From Filimonas effusa (lineage in GTDB: Bacteria > Bacteroidota > Bacteroidia > Chitinophagales > Chitinophagaceae): a stretch of DNA of 64,000 bases. A program made the translations under genes and the position numbers. The DNA lies in assembly GCF_004118675.1 (NCBI RefSeq), contig NZ_SDHZ01000002.1, positions 496,001-560,000 on the forward strand, given 5' to 3'. The notes under the pieces were generated by a model. That model was given only the letters and a program-made list of their open reading frames with translations. It had not been told where the DNA came from and searched no databases. Below, in pieces: positions 9,130-17,975 of this stretch (within the stretch, counting starts at the first letter, position 1; each line of letters starts with the position of its first letter).

Positions 9130-10008
9130 ATGCGTATAAACAAGAAGTCATTATTCTATATCCTACTACCATTACTGGCAGCATGCAACAAAGATCCCTA
9201 CATGCCCAATGGACCGGCGACACAAATAGAGCTGAGCAGTAACAGCACTACCTACGGCAATAATAACGACGCCGATCAAAAGCTCAGCACTATCCGTTAT
9301 ATGACCTATAACATACATGCTGCCAATCCGCCCTCACAGCCGGATTCCACAGACATCAAGGCTATTGCGAAAGTGATCACCGATGCCAATCCCGACATTG
9401 TATTTCTCCAGGAAGTAGATAAAAACACCGGCAGAAATAAATACAGCGGAGACCAGGCAGCCGCCATTGCCGGGCTCACTAAAATGAACTACAGCTTCTT
9501 TTCTTCTATTTCCTATCTGAGAGGACTGTATGGCGTTGCCATCCTTTCGAAATACCCGCTGAAGTCGATCAGAAAATACTACCTGCCCAAAGAGCAGCCC
9601 GATCACGAACAACGGGTACTGGGCCTGGCTGTAGTAGATCTTCCGGGTGTTGATTCATTGGTGGCGGCGGTAACACACCTGCAGCACAACAGCGCCACCA
9701 GCAGGGTGGCCCAGATAAATGAGATCAACAGTGTTATGGCAGGCATCAAACAACCCGTACTCATCGGCGGCGATATGAACGCCAATCCATCTGCAACGGA
9801 TTTCATTACGGCCTTTGATGCGGGCTTCACACGTACCTGTACAAGCGGCTGTTCCAATACCTATAGCGCACAAAGTCCCAACACACTTATCGACTACCTG
9901 GCTTTCCGTCCTGCCACTGCATTTACCGTTAACTCACATAATGTGATCAACGAAACATATGCATCGGACCATCTGCCGGTAATCTCTGAACTGAAAATTA
10001 ACAGATAA
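9130..10008 (+). CDS. Endonuclease/exonuclease/phosphatase-family lipoprotein (locus A)
   Basis: A 292-residue exported hydrolase of the EEP (DNase I / inositol-phosphatase / sphingomyelinase-like) fold. The N-terminus is a lipoprotein signal (LLPLLAACNKD). Visible metal-site and catalytic motifs are TYNIHAANPP, DIVFLQEVDKNTG (metal Glu), YGVAILSKYPL, TH in AAVTHLQHN, GGDMNANPSATD (GDxN), IDYLAF and YASDHLPVI. The substrate cannot be read from the sequence: phosphodiester nucleic acids, phospholipid head groups or phosphosugars all occur in this superfamily. It lies directly behind susCD and is a paralogue of the protein at 11611-12492, sharing TYNIHxANPPS. It probably acts on the cell surface. 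Confidence 0.85.
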   Translation: MRINKKSLFYILLPLLAACNKDPYMPNGPATQIELSSNSTTYGNNNDADQKLSTIRYMTYNIHAANPPSQPDSTDIKAIAKVITDANPDIVFLQEVDKNTGRNKYSGDQAAAIAGLTKMNYSFFSSISYLRGLYGVAILSKYPLKSIRKYYLPKEQPDHEQRVLGLAVVDLPGVDSLVAAVTHLQHNSATSRVAQINEINSVMAGIKQPVLIGGDMNANPSATDFITAFDAGFTRTCTSGCSNTYSAQSPNTLIDYLAFRPATAFTVNSHNVINETYASDHLPVISELKINR

Positions 10009-10012
10009 GATT

Positions 10013-11605
10013 ATGAAACTCAGATTAATCCTTATAGCCTGCTTCGCATTTGCAATGGTGGCAACCGGTTGTAAAAAGAATGATTCGCCGGTAACTCCGC
10101 CGGTGATAACAGTAGGCGACAATTTTGAACACGTTGAAGGCCTCAACGTAGGTGATGTCGTTAATCTTAAGGTCAAGGTAAGCGCTGCTGCCGGCATTAA
10201 ACGCCTGGCCTGGTACTTCGTTACCCGTAACGCCAACGGCACCACTGCCGGCACCCCGGCAACTGTAGACAAAACAGATTACCCGACAACGCTCGATCAA
10301 ACCATCACCTTCACAGTAGCAGAAAACTTCTCAGAACTCGTCATCACTTCTTTCGATAAAGCGCACCGTCATGCCGAAGTTCATATTAAACCCGAGAATA
10401 TCAGGCATTCTCCCATACTCACTTTTAAAGACAATATCCGCTTCCGCGAGTCTGTTTTTGAAAACAAGAACCTCACCATCGAAGGCAACATCACTTCAGA
10501 ATTTGACCTGAAATCGTTATCTTACCAAACAGTGATCAACGGTGTTCTCTCAGGAGAGAACAGTATTGCCATTACAAATAAGAACATGCCTTTTGCAGTA
10601 AAACTGGTGGCAGGTAAAAACCTCTCCGCCATCATCGTTAAAGCAGTGAACCAGTATAATGGCCTGGGTGTTGACACGTTCAAGATCGGAACCGTTGTCG
10701 ATGACGACGTTATTGTTACACTCGCCAACAGCCAGACCAATGTACCGGTAGTGTACGCAGGCATCGACAATACCCTTTCAGGCACCATCTTCTCCGGCTC
10801 CGCCGTTACCAACCTTACTTATGCTGTAAAAACAAACGGAAGCTACGGCAGCGAAATGCCTGTAGCAATTGGCACACCAGCTGACGAATTCACGTTCAGT
10901 GTTTCTTACGCGGGTACCAAAGGAGCGCAAGCCATTCGCATTACGGGCCATAATGCCGGTAACAAAACCAAAACAGCGGAGTTCAACGTCAGCAAAGTTT
11001 ATTCAAAACTGAAAGTATTCAGGGATGTGAAGCTTTCGTCAGAGATCGGCGCCGGCAAAAACAACTGGTTTTCGGCCTATCAAACTCCGAATGTTTTTGA
11101 TATCACCAATGCAGCGCCCGTTCAAACAATGATGGATCTTCTCTTTGCCAAATATGCGGACGGCGACTACCGTCTCATGGCTCCATCCATCTTCGATGCC
11201 GGCACCGCCTATAAGAACGCAGTACAACCTTATATGGTTGGCTTCAATAAAGCGCCGTATACAATGGTGAGCACCAACAGGGCCTCACTTACACCGGTTG
11301 TATTCAACAACCTTGAATGGGACGGCGATATGATGAACTTCCTGGATACTGCTGTAAAGAACAAGGAAAACTACAATTTCTATACGACCAACCGTCGTTA
11401 TAACAACAGCTTTTCCACCACGCAAGGCTTCATTATCGGATGGGGGCAATTCAGCCCTATCAATAACCAGGCTTTCGGCATCGTTATAGTAAAAGACTTT
11501 ACCAAAACCAGTACCGGCGCCACGCTTACCCTTGACATTAAAGTGCCGGACGGAGACAACAGGACCAAATTCAATCCCGTTTCTATCTTAAATTATAATC
11601 CATAG
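10013..11605 (+). CDS. Ig-like multidomain lipoprotein of unknown function (locus A)
   Basis: A 530-residue lipoprotein with the signal LIACFAFAMVATGCKKN and a proline-rich tether (SPVTPPVITV). I recognise no named family. Residues of about 30-320 look like three all-beta Ig-like repeats of roughly 95 residues each (for example NFSELVITSFDKAHRHAEV and KNLSAIIVKAVNQYNGLGV). Residues of about 330-530 are a different domain. This layout and its operon position resemble surface glycan-binding proteins (SusE/SusF type), so a substrate-binding role on the outer face of the outer membrane is a reasonable inference. It is sandwiched between two EEP hydrolases, 4 bases after one stop and 5 before the next start. 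Confidence 0.6.
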   Translation: MKLRLILIACFAFAMVATGCKKNDSPVTPPVITVGDNFEHVEGLNVGDVVNLKVKVSAAAGIKRLAWYFVTRNANGTTAGTPATVDKTDYPTTLDQTITFTVAENFSELVITSFDKAHRHAEVHIKPENIRHSPILTFKDNIRFRESVFENKNLTIEGNITSEFDLKSLSYQTVINGVLSGENSIAITNKNMPFAVKLVAGKNLSAIIVKAVNQYNGLGVDTFKIGTVVDDDVIVTLANSQTNVPVVYAGIDNTLSGTIFSGSAVTNLTYAVKTNGSYGSEMPVAIGTPADEFTFSVSYAGTKGAQAIRITGHNAGNKTKTAEFNVSKVYSKLKVFRDVKLSSEIGAGKNNWFSAYQTPNVFDITNAAPVQTMMDLLFAKYADGDYRLMAPSIFDAGTAYKNAVQPYMVGFNKAPYTMVSTNRASLTPVVFNNLEWDGDMMNFLDTAVKNKENYNFYTTNRRYNNSFSTTQGFIIGWGQFSPINNQAFGIVIVKDFTKTSTGATLTLDIKVPDGDNRTKFNPVSILNYNP

Positions 11606-11610
11606 CAATA

Positions 11611-12492
11611 ATGATCAGAACCATTTTATATGTCAGCTATAGCCTGCTGCTTCTTATAGCAGGCTATAGCGCTGTGTTGGCGCAGAACGGGCAAATCATT
11701 GCGGCGGCAACACACCAAAAACTACAGCATCACAGCGGCTCTTTATCAGCGGAGCAGCGTAAATACAACGCAGGCAGTAACGGTGTTATCGTTATGACCT
11801 ATAACATTCATCACGCCAATCCTCCTTCAAGGGAAAAGGAACATATTGACCTCGACACGATAGCGGCAGTTATTCGTAACGCCAAGGCTGATCTCGTTGC
11901 AATCCAGGAGCTGGATAGTGCTGTGATCCGTTCAGGCAACAGCTTCCAGCTTAAGTTGCTGGCAGAGAAACTGAATATGTATTATTATTTCGCCAAAGCG
12001 ATCTCCTACCAGGGTGGCAGTTATGGCGTTGGAATTCTGTCGCGCTATCCCATCCGTGACATGCAAACGGTTCAGCTTCCAAAGATCGAAGGCTTTACGG
12101 GGGAAGACAGGGTGCTGGCAGTTGTAAAGATCACCCTGCCGAAAAACAAGGACATCTATTTCGGATGTACCCATCTCGACGTAAGCAAAGAAGAGAACAG
12201 GATTCTGCAAACAAAGGCGATCGCCGGCTTTGCAGCTAAACTTGCCGTTCCTTTTATCATGGGCGGCGACCTGAACTCTACAAATGAAAAAGCAGCTATT
12301 CAACAGCTCTACAACGTATTGCAGGACGCCTCTTCCAAACAGGAACCCACTATCCCTGTATTGAAGCCTGTGCGGCGCATAGACTATATTCTCTATACGC
12401 GCAATGCTTTCAGGGTAAAAAACGAAGAAGTATTAACCAGCCGTAACTACGAATCAGACCATCTGCCTTTCGTGGCTCACCTCACCTGGTAA
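11611..12492 (+). CDS. Secreted endonuclease/exonuclease/phosphatase-family hydrolase (locus A)
   Basis: A 293-residue EEP-fold hydrolase with a cleavable signal peptide (LLLLIAGYSAVLAQNGQ) and no lipobox Cys, so it is likely periplasmic or secreted. Motifs seen are MTYNIHHANPPS, LVAIQELDSAV (metal Glu), YGVGILSRYPI, FGCTHLDVS, MGGDLNSTN (GDxN), RIDYILY and YESDHLPFV. It is a paralogue of the lipoprotein EEP at 9130-10008, giving one copy likely anchored and one likely soluble. The last 39 bases overlap the end of the convergent gene at 12454-14148. The substrate is not readable from the sequence. Confidence 0.85.
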   Translation: MIRTILYVSYSLLLLIAGYSAVLAQNGQIIAAATHQKLQHHSGSLSAEQRKYNAGSNGVIVMTYNIHHANPPSREKEHIDLDTIAAVIRNAKADLVAIQELDSAVIRSGNSFQLKLLAEKLNMYYYFAKAISYQGGSYGVGILSRYPIRDMQTVQLPKIEGFTGEDRVLAVVKITLPKNKDIYFGCTHLDVSKEENRILQTKAIAGFAAKLAVPFIMGGDLNSTNEKAAIQQLYNVLQDASSKQEPTIPVLKPVRRIDYILYTRNAFRVKNEEVLTSRNYESDHLPFVAHLTW

Positions 12493-14148
12493 CTGTAAAG
12501 CGTCGTGATAGGCTTTCCATAAATAGTAGCCGCCGCAGATATTGATCACATCACGGAAGCCATTCTGAATAAGAATACGCTGCGCCAGATAACCACGCAT
12601 GCCCTGCTGACAAAAGATATAAATTGTTTTGTCGCGGGGCAGCTCTTCCAGCTGCAGCCGCAAATTATCCAAAGGAATATTGATAGCGCCGGCGATGGTA
12701 CCGCACTGATGTTCCGCTTCGGTTCTTACATCTATCAGTGTAGCATCTTCGGGCAGTGTTTCCACCTCGGTACATTGCATAACCCTGGCGCGGCCTTTAA
12801 GGATATTCTCAGCTGCAAAACCAGCCATATTCACCGGATCCTTTGCAGAAGAAAAAGGAGGCGCGTAGGCATGTTCCACTTCCATGAGATCGTAGATCGT
12901 GCCTTTATGTTTTATAACGGTAGCCAGTATATCCAATCGTTTGTCAACCCCATCGGCGCCAACCACCTGTGCCCCCAGCAGTTGCCCGTCTTCCGGAGAA
13001 AATACAATTTGTATGGTCAACAGCTGTGCACCGGGATAATAGCCTGCGTGAGAATTACCATGCGTCACAGAAACCAGGTGTTTTATACCACTGCGCATCA
13101 ACTGTCCTGAGGTTAGCCCGGCCACGCCGATGGTAAGATCGAAAAGCTTCACGATAGCGGTATTAATAGCCCCCCTGTAAGGATACCGGTTATCCCATAC
13201 CATGTTATCGGCGCAGATGCGGCCCTGTTTGTTGGCAGGACCTGCCAGCAATGAAACAACAGGCTGTCCCGAAATGGGGTGCGGGAATTCAACAGCGTCA
13301 CCTACGGCATAGATGAAAGGGTTGGAGGTTTGCATAAATTCATTTACGCGGATCCCGCCTGCCTTTCCCGTTGTTAAGCCGGCTTTTCCGGCCAGTGAGA
13401 GATCAGGTTTGGCGCCAACGGCGAGAATGATGATATCTGCTTCCAGCAGTTCTCCGTCTTCCAGCTTTATCTCAAACTGATCATCCCGTTTCCTGAAGCT
13501 GGTTACAACGGTATCGAGGTGCAGCAGCACCCCTTTTTCCCGCAAATGCTGCTGGGCGATAGCAGCAAGCGGGGGATCAGTAACAGCGGGTAATACCTGG
13601 CAGGTTTTTTCAACAAGACTCACCTGTAAGCCCAGTGCGCTCAGGTTGTCGGCCATCTCCAATCCTACAAAACCGGCACCGATAACCACGGCCCGGACAA
13701 TATCATTTTTAGCGATATACGCTTTTATGTAATCAGTATCGGCAACGCTACGTACTGTAAATATCCCTTCCTGATCTACGCCGGGAATATTCGGGCGAAC
13801 AGGGTTGGCACCGGGAGCCAGTACCAGCTTATCATACGTTTCTGTATATTCTTCTCCGGTGATCAGGTTCACTGCCGTAACGGTTTTTGCTTCGGCATCA
13901 ATAGCTGTCACTTCCGTTCTGATACGGATATCGGCCTTGAAGCGATTGGCAAAAGAAGTAGCTGTTTGTACAAATAGTTTATTACGGTCTTTGATAACGT
14001 CTCCGATGTAATAAGGGAGACCGCAGTTGGCATAGGATATATATTGGCCTCTTTCGAAAATAATGATTTCAGCATCTTCACTTATCCTTCTCAACCTTGC
14101 AGCAGTGCTGGCGCCCCCCGCAACCGCACCGATAATGATATATTTCAC
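12454..14148 (-). CDS. CoA-disulfide-reductase-like flavoprotein with C-terminal rhodanese domain
   Basis: A 564-residue FAD/NAD(P) disulfide oxidoreductase. The FAD-binding motif is at residues 7-12 (GAVAGG), the single redox Cys of CoA-disulfide/NADH-oxidase/NADH-persulfide reductases is Cys42 (ISYANCGLPYYIGD), and an NAD(P) fold is seen at AVVIGAGFVGLEMADNL. Residues of about 465-550 are a rhodanese domain with an active loop at Cys513 (CQQGMR). The fusion is known as CoADR-RHD and is linked to CoA thiol balance, persulfide or polysulfide reduction. The gene seems independent of locus A, with which it converges and overlaps by 39 bases. Confidence 0.9.
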   Translation of the reverse strand: MKYIIIGAVAGGASTAARLRRISEDAEIIIFERGQYISYANCGLPYYIGDVIKDRNKLFVQTATSFANRFKADIRIRTEVTAIDAEAKTVTAVNLITGEEYTETYDKLVLAPGANPVRPNIPGVDQEGIFTVRSVADTDYIKAYIAKNDIVRAVVIGAGFVGLEMADNLSALGLQVSLVEKTCQVLPAVTDPPLAAIAQQHLREKGVLLHLDTVVTSFRKRDDQFEIKLEDGELLEADIIILAVGAKPDLSLAGKAGLTTGKAGGIRVNEFMQTSNPFIYAVGDAVEFPHPISGQPVVSLLAGPANKQGRICADNMVWDNRYPYRGAINTAIVKLFDLTIGVAGLTSGQLMRSGIKHLVSVTHGNSHAGYYPGAQLLTIQIVFSPEDGQLLGAQVVGADGVDKRLDILATVIKHKGTIYDLMEVEHAYAPPFSSAKDPVNMAGFAAENILKGRARVMQCTEVETLPEDATLIDVRTEAEHQCGTIAGAINIPLDNLRLQLEELPRDKTIYIFCQQGMRGYLAQRILIQNGFRDVINICGGYYLWKAYHDALQLPGEVSHERQMV

Positions 14149-14251
14149 TTCGCCTGGATTTTAATACAAAACTGGCACTAATACAGCTAACAGGAAGTGA
14201 CATTAGTCATTGGTTAAAAGATATTTATCCCTCATTTTATAGGGTCAAAAA

Positions 14252-14277
14252 AAACGAACGCCCGAAAGCATTCGTTT
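14252..14277 (-). terminator. Rho-independent terminator after the locus B TlpA gene
   Basis: AAACGAA (14252-14258) pairs with TTCGTTT (14271-14277), with two further inner pairs. On the minus strand the hairpin runs into a stretch of eight T. It lies about 80 bases downstream of the stop at 14358, in the direction of transcription of the locus B operon. Confidence 0.7.
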
Positions 14278-14357
14278 CAATGCCCACCGGCGGCACCGGA
14301 GGTTTCTTTATTTGCGGCTTAGTATCGCAGGCAACTACTGCAGCCTATCCTTCCCTA

Positions 14358-15404
14358 TCATTGCCCCAGGATCGCCTGCAATGTCAATTGCAATTGTTCT
14401 CCCCTGAGGTTTTTAGCTATGATCTTTCCATTTTTATCTAACAGGAAATTCTGCGGCACTGCTTTGATACCGTACAATGCTGTAACACCTCCATCATAAC
14501 CGTTGCTATCACAGAGCTGCGTCCATAACAGTCCATCCTTTGCCACTGCTGCCAGCCATTGCGGCTTATTGCTATCCAGCGACACGCCCAGGATATCAAA
14601 TCCTTTCGTCTTATACTTTAGGTAAGCTTTCACCAACTCCGGGTTTTCCTTACGGCAGGGCGGGCACCAGCTTGCCCAGAAATCGACCAGCAGGTATTTA
14701 CCGCGGAACTCCTGCAGCGCGCGCATCACACCTGCAGCATCGGGCAACCTGAACACAGGCGCTACCGCTCCTAACGCGGTACGAATACCCGCATCGAAGT
14801 AATAAGCGATACGACGCCCGTAATAAGACTGCTTCACCGCCGGATCGAGTACCTCGTACAGCACCTTTGCTTTTTCGGTGCCCTTGTACGAAATAAACCT
14901 GTCGTATATAACGATAGCTGCCCCCAGCCAATTGCTGTACTGCCGCACGTATGCTTCCGACTGATTTTCCAGCGCCTTTACAAACGCGGTATCATCGCGG
15001 CCATTACGCCGCGGCACCTTCGCCATAAATTCTTCCCTGTATTTCATCCATGCATCCTGCTCGGGCGATCCGCTTACGGCAGCATCGAAAAGCCGTGAAG
15101 CTGCTGCCTGCACAGTGATCGTATCATAACCGGCCAGGAAAGAGACCTGCTGGGGGTTTCCGGATAATTTCATCGTTACCATCAAAGGCTCGGGAAGGTG
15201 GGCGCTGATAAAAAAGTTACCGGCTGCTATACGTGTTGAATCAATATGATCTGTTTCCTGGTAGTGGTAAGAGATATACACCCACCCCGTGTCCATTCCC
15301 TGCAGCTTTCCCCTGATCGCATACCGGGCACCGGCTGCCGGCGCTGCCTGTAAGGCAGCACCGGTTAGCAACAACAGGCAGAGCGCACAAAAAAAATGCT
15401 TCAT
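14358..15404 (-). CDS. TlpA-like thioredoxin-fold protein with N-terminal DUF4369-type domain (locus B)
   Basis: A 348-residue exported thiol-disulfide protein. ATG 15404 gives a signal peptide (MKHFFCALCLLLLTGAALQA). The N-terminal half is the beta-rich DUF4369-like domain (AIRGKLQGMDTGWVYISYHY). The C-terminal half is an AhpC/TSA-thioredoxin fold with the redox pair Cys247/Cys250 (FWASWCPPCRKENP) and cis-Pro region GIKAVPQNFLLD. It probably reduces disulfides in the periplasm, perhaps in imported peptides or in the partner protease. It begins one base after the metalloprotease stop and is the last gene before a terminator, so it belongs to locus B. Confidence 0.88.
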   Translation of the reverse strand: MKHFFCALCLLLLTGAALQAAPAAGARYAIRGKLQGMDTGWVYISYHYQETDHIDSTRIAAGNFFISAHLPEPLMVTMKLSGNPQQVSFLAGYDTITVQAAASRLFDAAVSGSPEQDAWMKYREEFMAKVPRRNGRDDTAFVKALENQSEAYVRQYSNWLGAAIVIYDRFISYKGTEKAKVLYEVLDPAVKQSYYGRRIAYYFDAGIRTALGAVAPVFRLPDAAGVMRALQEFRGKYLLVDFWASWCPPCRKENPELVKAYLKYKTKGFDILGVSLDSNKPQWLAAVAKDGLLWTQLCDSNGYDGGVTALYGIKAVPQNFLLDKNGKIIAKNLRGEQLQLTLQAILGQ

Positions 15405-15405
15405 C

Positions 15406-17937
15406 TTATTTGTTCTTATTTTCAAAAAACTGATTGACACCATACAGGATATACTGCAGATGTTGCCTGCTTATTGTATCCTTCGTGCCCGGAATGGCGG
15501 CCACTATCATCTTCTGTACTTTTTCCAGGTGCACTTTAGCCAGGAATTTCATATCGGAGTTCATCATCTGCTGTGCAGACATAGAAGCGATGAGGCCAGC
15601 TATGCCGCCCTTTACCGCATTTGCATCTATCAATCCTTTCAGGTTCTCGACATAAGCACGTTGCAGTTTCCTCCTGTAAAAATCAATTGGCTTGCCGCTG
15701 CGCAACTCTGTCCATAAAGCAGCTTCAATATCAGACAGCAACTCTTCGGGGGTGTACATACCCGGATCGCGGAAACGGTTCACCTGTTCTTCAAGCCTGG
15801 TAAGCCTGCCTCCCGACATCATGAGCATTAGCATTGTCGTTTGACTTTCCGACAACGGATCGCCCAGGGCCGGGTTGTTGATCCTGTTCAGGATAGAAGT
15901 ATCCAGCAGCCAGGTTTGGGTTTCCAAAACATGCCTGCACAGGAAAGCCACAGCTTCTTTCTGAACCAGGCGCGGCGTATACGTATAAATAGCGCCCGCC
16001 TGATCTACGCTTTTTGCAGTTTGCGGAACGCCAGCCAGGTTCTTTAAAACATGTCCGAGGTAACGGTCGCGCTGATTCAGAACACTCTTGTACATTTCAG
16101 TAAGATTGGTATAATCATCACCGTCTTTCTCACGCGTCCATTCTATCAAATGGGGTACAATACGCTTCAGGTTCTTCATACCGTACTCGCCAGCTTTCAT
16201 ACTGTTGTCGCCGAGGTCTTCGGACTGAGAACGCGGATCGTAATCTTTACCTTCTCCGCTGAACCATAAGCGGGGGTTTACACTTAAACTATCTTTGATC
16301 CATTTGTTAAGTACAGGCAATTCCTCTTTACCTGTTGCCGCATCGGGAATAGGCGTGTATCCCCATTGTATCGCCCATTTATCGTAATCATTGATGCGGG
16401 GAAAGATACCGGCATGGCCAATATTATCTTCCGGCTGTGCTACATAGTTAAAACGTGCATAGTCCATGATAGAGGCTGTATGTCCATGTTCTTCGACCCA
16501 GGCTTTATCGCGCAGCTTTTCAACAGGCGTGGCACTGCTGGCGCCCATGTTATGACGTAAGCCCAGTGTATGTCCTATTTCATGAGAAGAAACAAAACGG
16601 ATCAGTTGCCCCATCAAGGTATCGTCGAACACCATCTTACGTGCTCCCGGATCAATAGCAGCGGCCTGTGTCATATACCAATCGTGCACCAGCTTCATCA
16701 CATTATGGTACCAGCCCACATGGCTCTCGATGATCTCGCCGCTGCGCGGATCGGCCACATTAGGCCCATATGCATTTTCTATCGTTGCGGCATAATAGCG
16801 GATTACGGAGAAGCGTGCATCTTCCAGGCTCATTGTTGTATCGTTCTCAGGCCATTCTTTACCGGAGATCGCATTTTTGAAGCCTGCACGTTCAAAAGCC
16901 TTACTCCAGTCGTTGATACCGGCAATGAGATATGGGCGCCATTTTTTTGGCGTTGCGGGATCGATATAGTAGACAATGGGCTTTGCCGGTTCTACCAGTT
17001 CTCCGCGTTTCCATTTTTCCAGATCTTCTGCGCGGGGCTCGAGCCGCCAGCGATGAATATAAGTTTCCGTTTCCGCTTTCTGCTGGTCGTCGCCAAACAG
17101 GTTATAGTCGCTTGCAAAGTAACCTACGCGATAATCGAAATAACGTTTCTTCATCGGTGTTTTCGGGAGCAGGATGAAAGAGTTATTCAATTCCAGCGTA
17201 ACGGCCCCTGCGGCGCTGATGCCCGGCAGCCCTGCCCTTTCAGCGGGTGGAGCTCCCTGGTAAGTTTTAATGGAACGCACCTCCGTATTGATGGGAAAGG
17301 AACGCACACTTGAAATATAGCTTCTGTCGGCAGCCAGCATTGTAAGGCTGTAAGCGCGCTTGGCTGCGGGCGTAAATGCCAGCACCACATTATCGCCTTT
17401 CAGGAAATCGGTAACATCTATTACAACCCCGTTATCATCCTTACCTTTTGCTTTTATATCGAAAGCGGCGGCGATAGGATAAAGATTTGAGTTCTCGACT
17501 GCTTTATAGATCTGGTTAGTAGAGTCGGCAGTACTGATAAGGGTGATGATACGCAGGAAGACGTTATTGGCAGGCCCTTTCTCCCAGCGGACCACCTGTT
17601 CATTCAGCTCCTCACCACCAAAATTACCTGCACCCGGTGTGGATTTACTCAAGCGGGTAACTACCAGGATATCGCGTCCCAGGATACTATCTGCCAGCTC
17701 AAACAAATACTTAGAGTCTAACTGGTGAACAGTGAACAAGCCTTTTTGAGTAACGGCCTTTGAGGTAACGACCTCTTTATAAGGTTTTACTGCACTCTTT
17801 ACAGAATCGGGCTTTACTACCACTACCGGCGTTGCGGCCTTTGTTGTTGTTTTTTTTCCTTTCAGAACAGCACAGGATGCGGCCAGCAGCGGCAATACTG
17901 CCACTGCCGCCATCCCACGATAAGAGCGGTTTTTCAT
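15406..17937 (-). CDS. Metzincin-like zinc metalloprotease lipoprotein, DUF5117/DUF4953 type (locus B)
   Basis: An 843-residue protein with a lipoprotein signal (AVLPLLAASCAVLKG); ATG 17937 was chosen over 17952 because it places the signal normally. The zinc site is HEIGHTLGLRH starting at His452 (HExxHxxGxxH, with catalytic Glu453), and a Met-turn SIMDYARF follows, both typical of metzincin proteases. The N-terminal half resembles the DUF5117/DUF5118 regions of this Bacteroidota family and the C-terminal half is helical (DUF4953). A paralogue lies at 50769-53216. Its place between susD and tlpA suggests it cuts proteins or peptides for the SusCD pair. Confidence 0.88.
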   Translation of the reverse strand: MKNRSYRGMAAVAVLPLLAASCAVLKGKKTTTKAATPVVVVKPDSVKSAVKPYKEVVTSKAVTQKGLFTVHQLDSKYLFELADSILGRDILVVTRLSKSTPGAGNFGGEELNEQVVRWEKGPANNVFLRIITLISTADSTNQIYKAVENSNLYPIAAAFDIKAKGKDDNGVVIDVTDFLKGDNVVLAFTPAAKRAYSLTMLAADRSYISSVRSFPINTEVRSIKTYQGAPPAERAGLPGISAAGAVTLELNNSFILLPKTPMKKRYFDYRVGYFASDYNLFGDDQQKAETETYIHRWRLEPRAEDLEKWKRGELVEPAKPIVYYIDPATPKKWRPYLIAGINDWSKAFERAGFKNAISGKEWPENDTTMSLEDARFSVIRYYAATIENAYGPNVADPRSGEIIESHVGWYHNVMKLVHDWYMTQAAAIDPGARKMVFDDTLMGQLIRFVSSHEIGHTLGLRHNMGASSATPVEKLRDKAWVEEHGHTASIMDYARFNYVAQPEDNIGHAGIFPRINDYDKWAIQWGYTPIPDAATGKEELPVLNKWIKDSLSVNPRLWFSGEGKDYDPRSQSEDLGDNSMKAGEYGMKNLKRIVPHLIEWTREKDGDDYTNLTEMYKSVLNQRDRYLGHVLKNLAGVPQTAKSVDQAGAIYTYTPRLVQKEAVAFLCRHVLETQTWLLDTSILNRINNPALGDPLSESQTTMLMLMMSGGRLTRLEEQVNRFRDPGMYTPEELLSDIEAALWTELRSGKPIDFYRRKLQRAYVENLKGLIDANAVKGGIAGLIASMSAQQMMNSDMKFLAKVHLEKVQKMIVAAIPGTKDTISRQHLQYILYGVNQFFENKNK

Positions 17938-17975
17938 GAATCCTTTATACATCGTTATTAAATAAATGGTATGTT

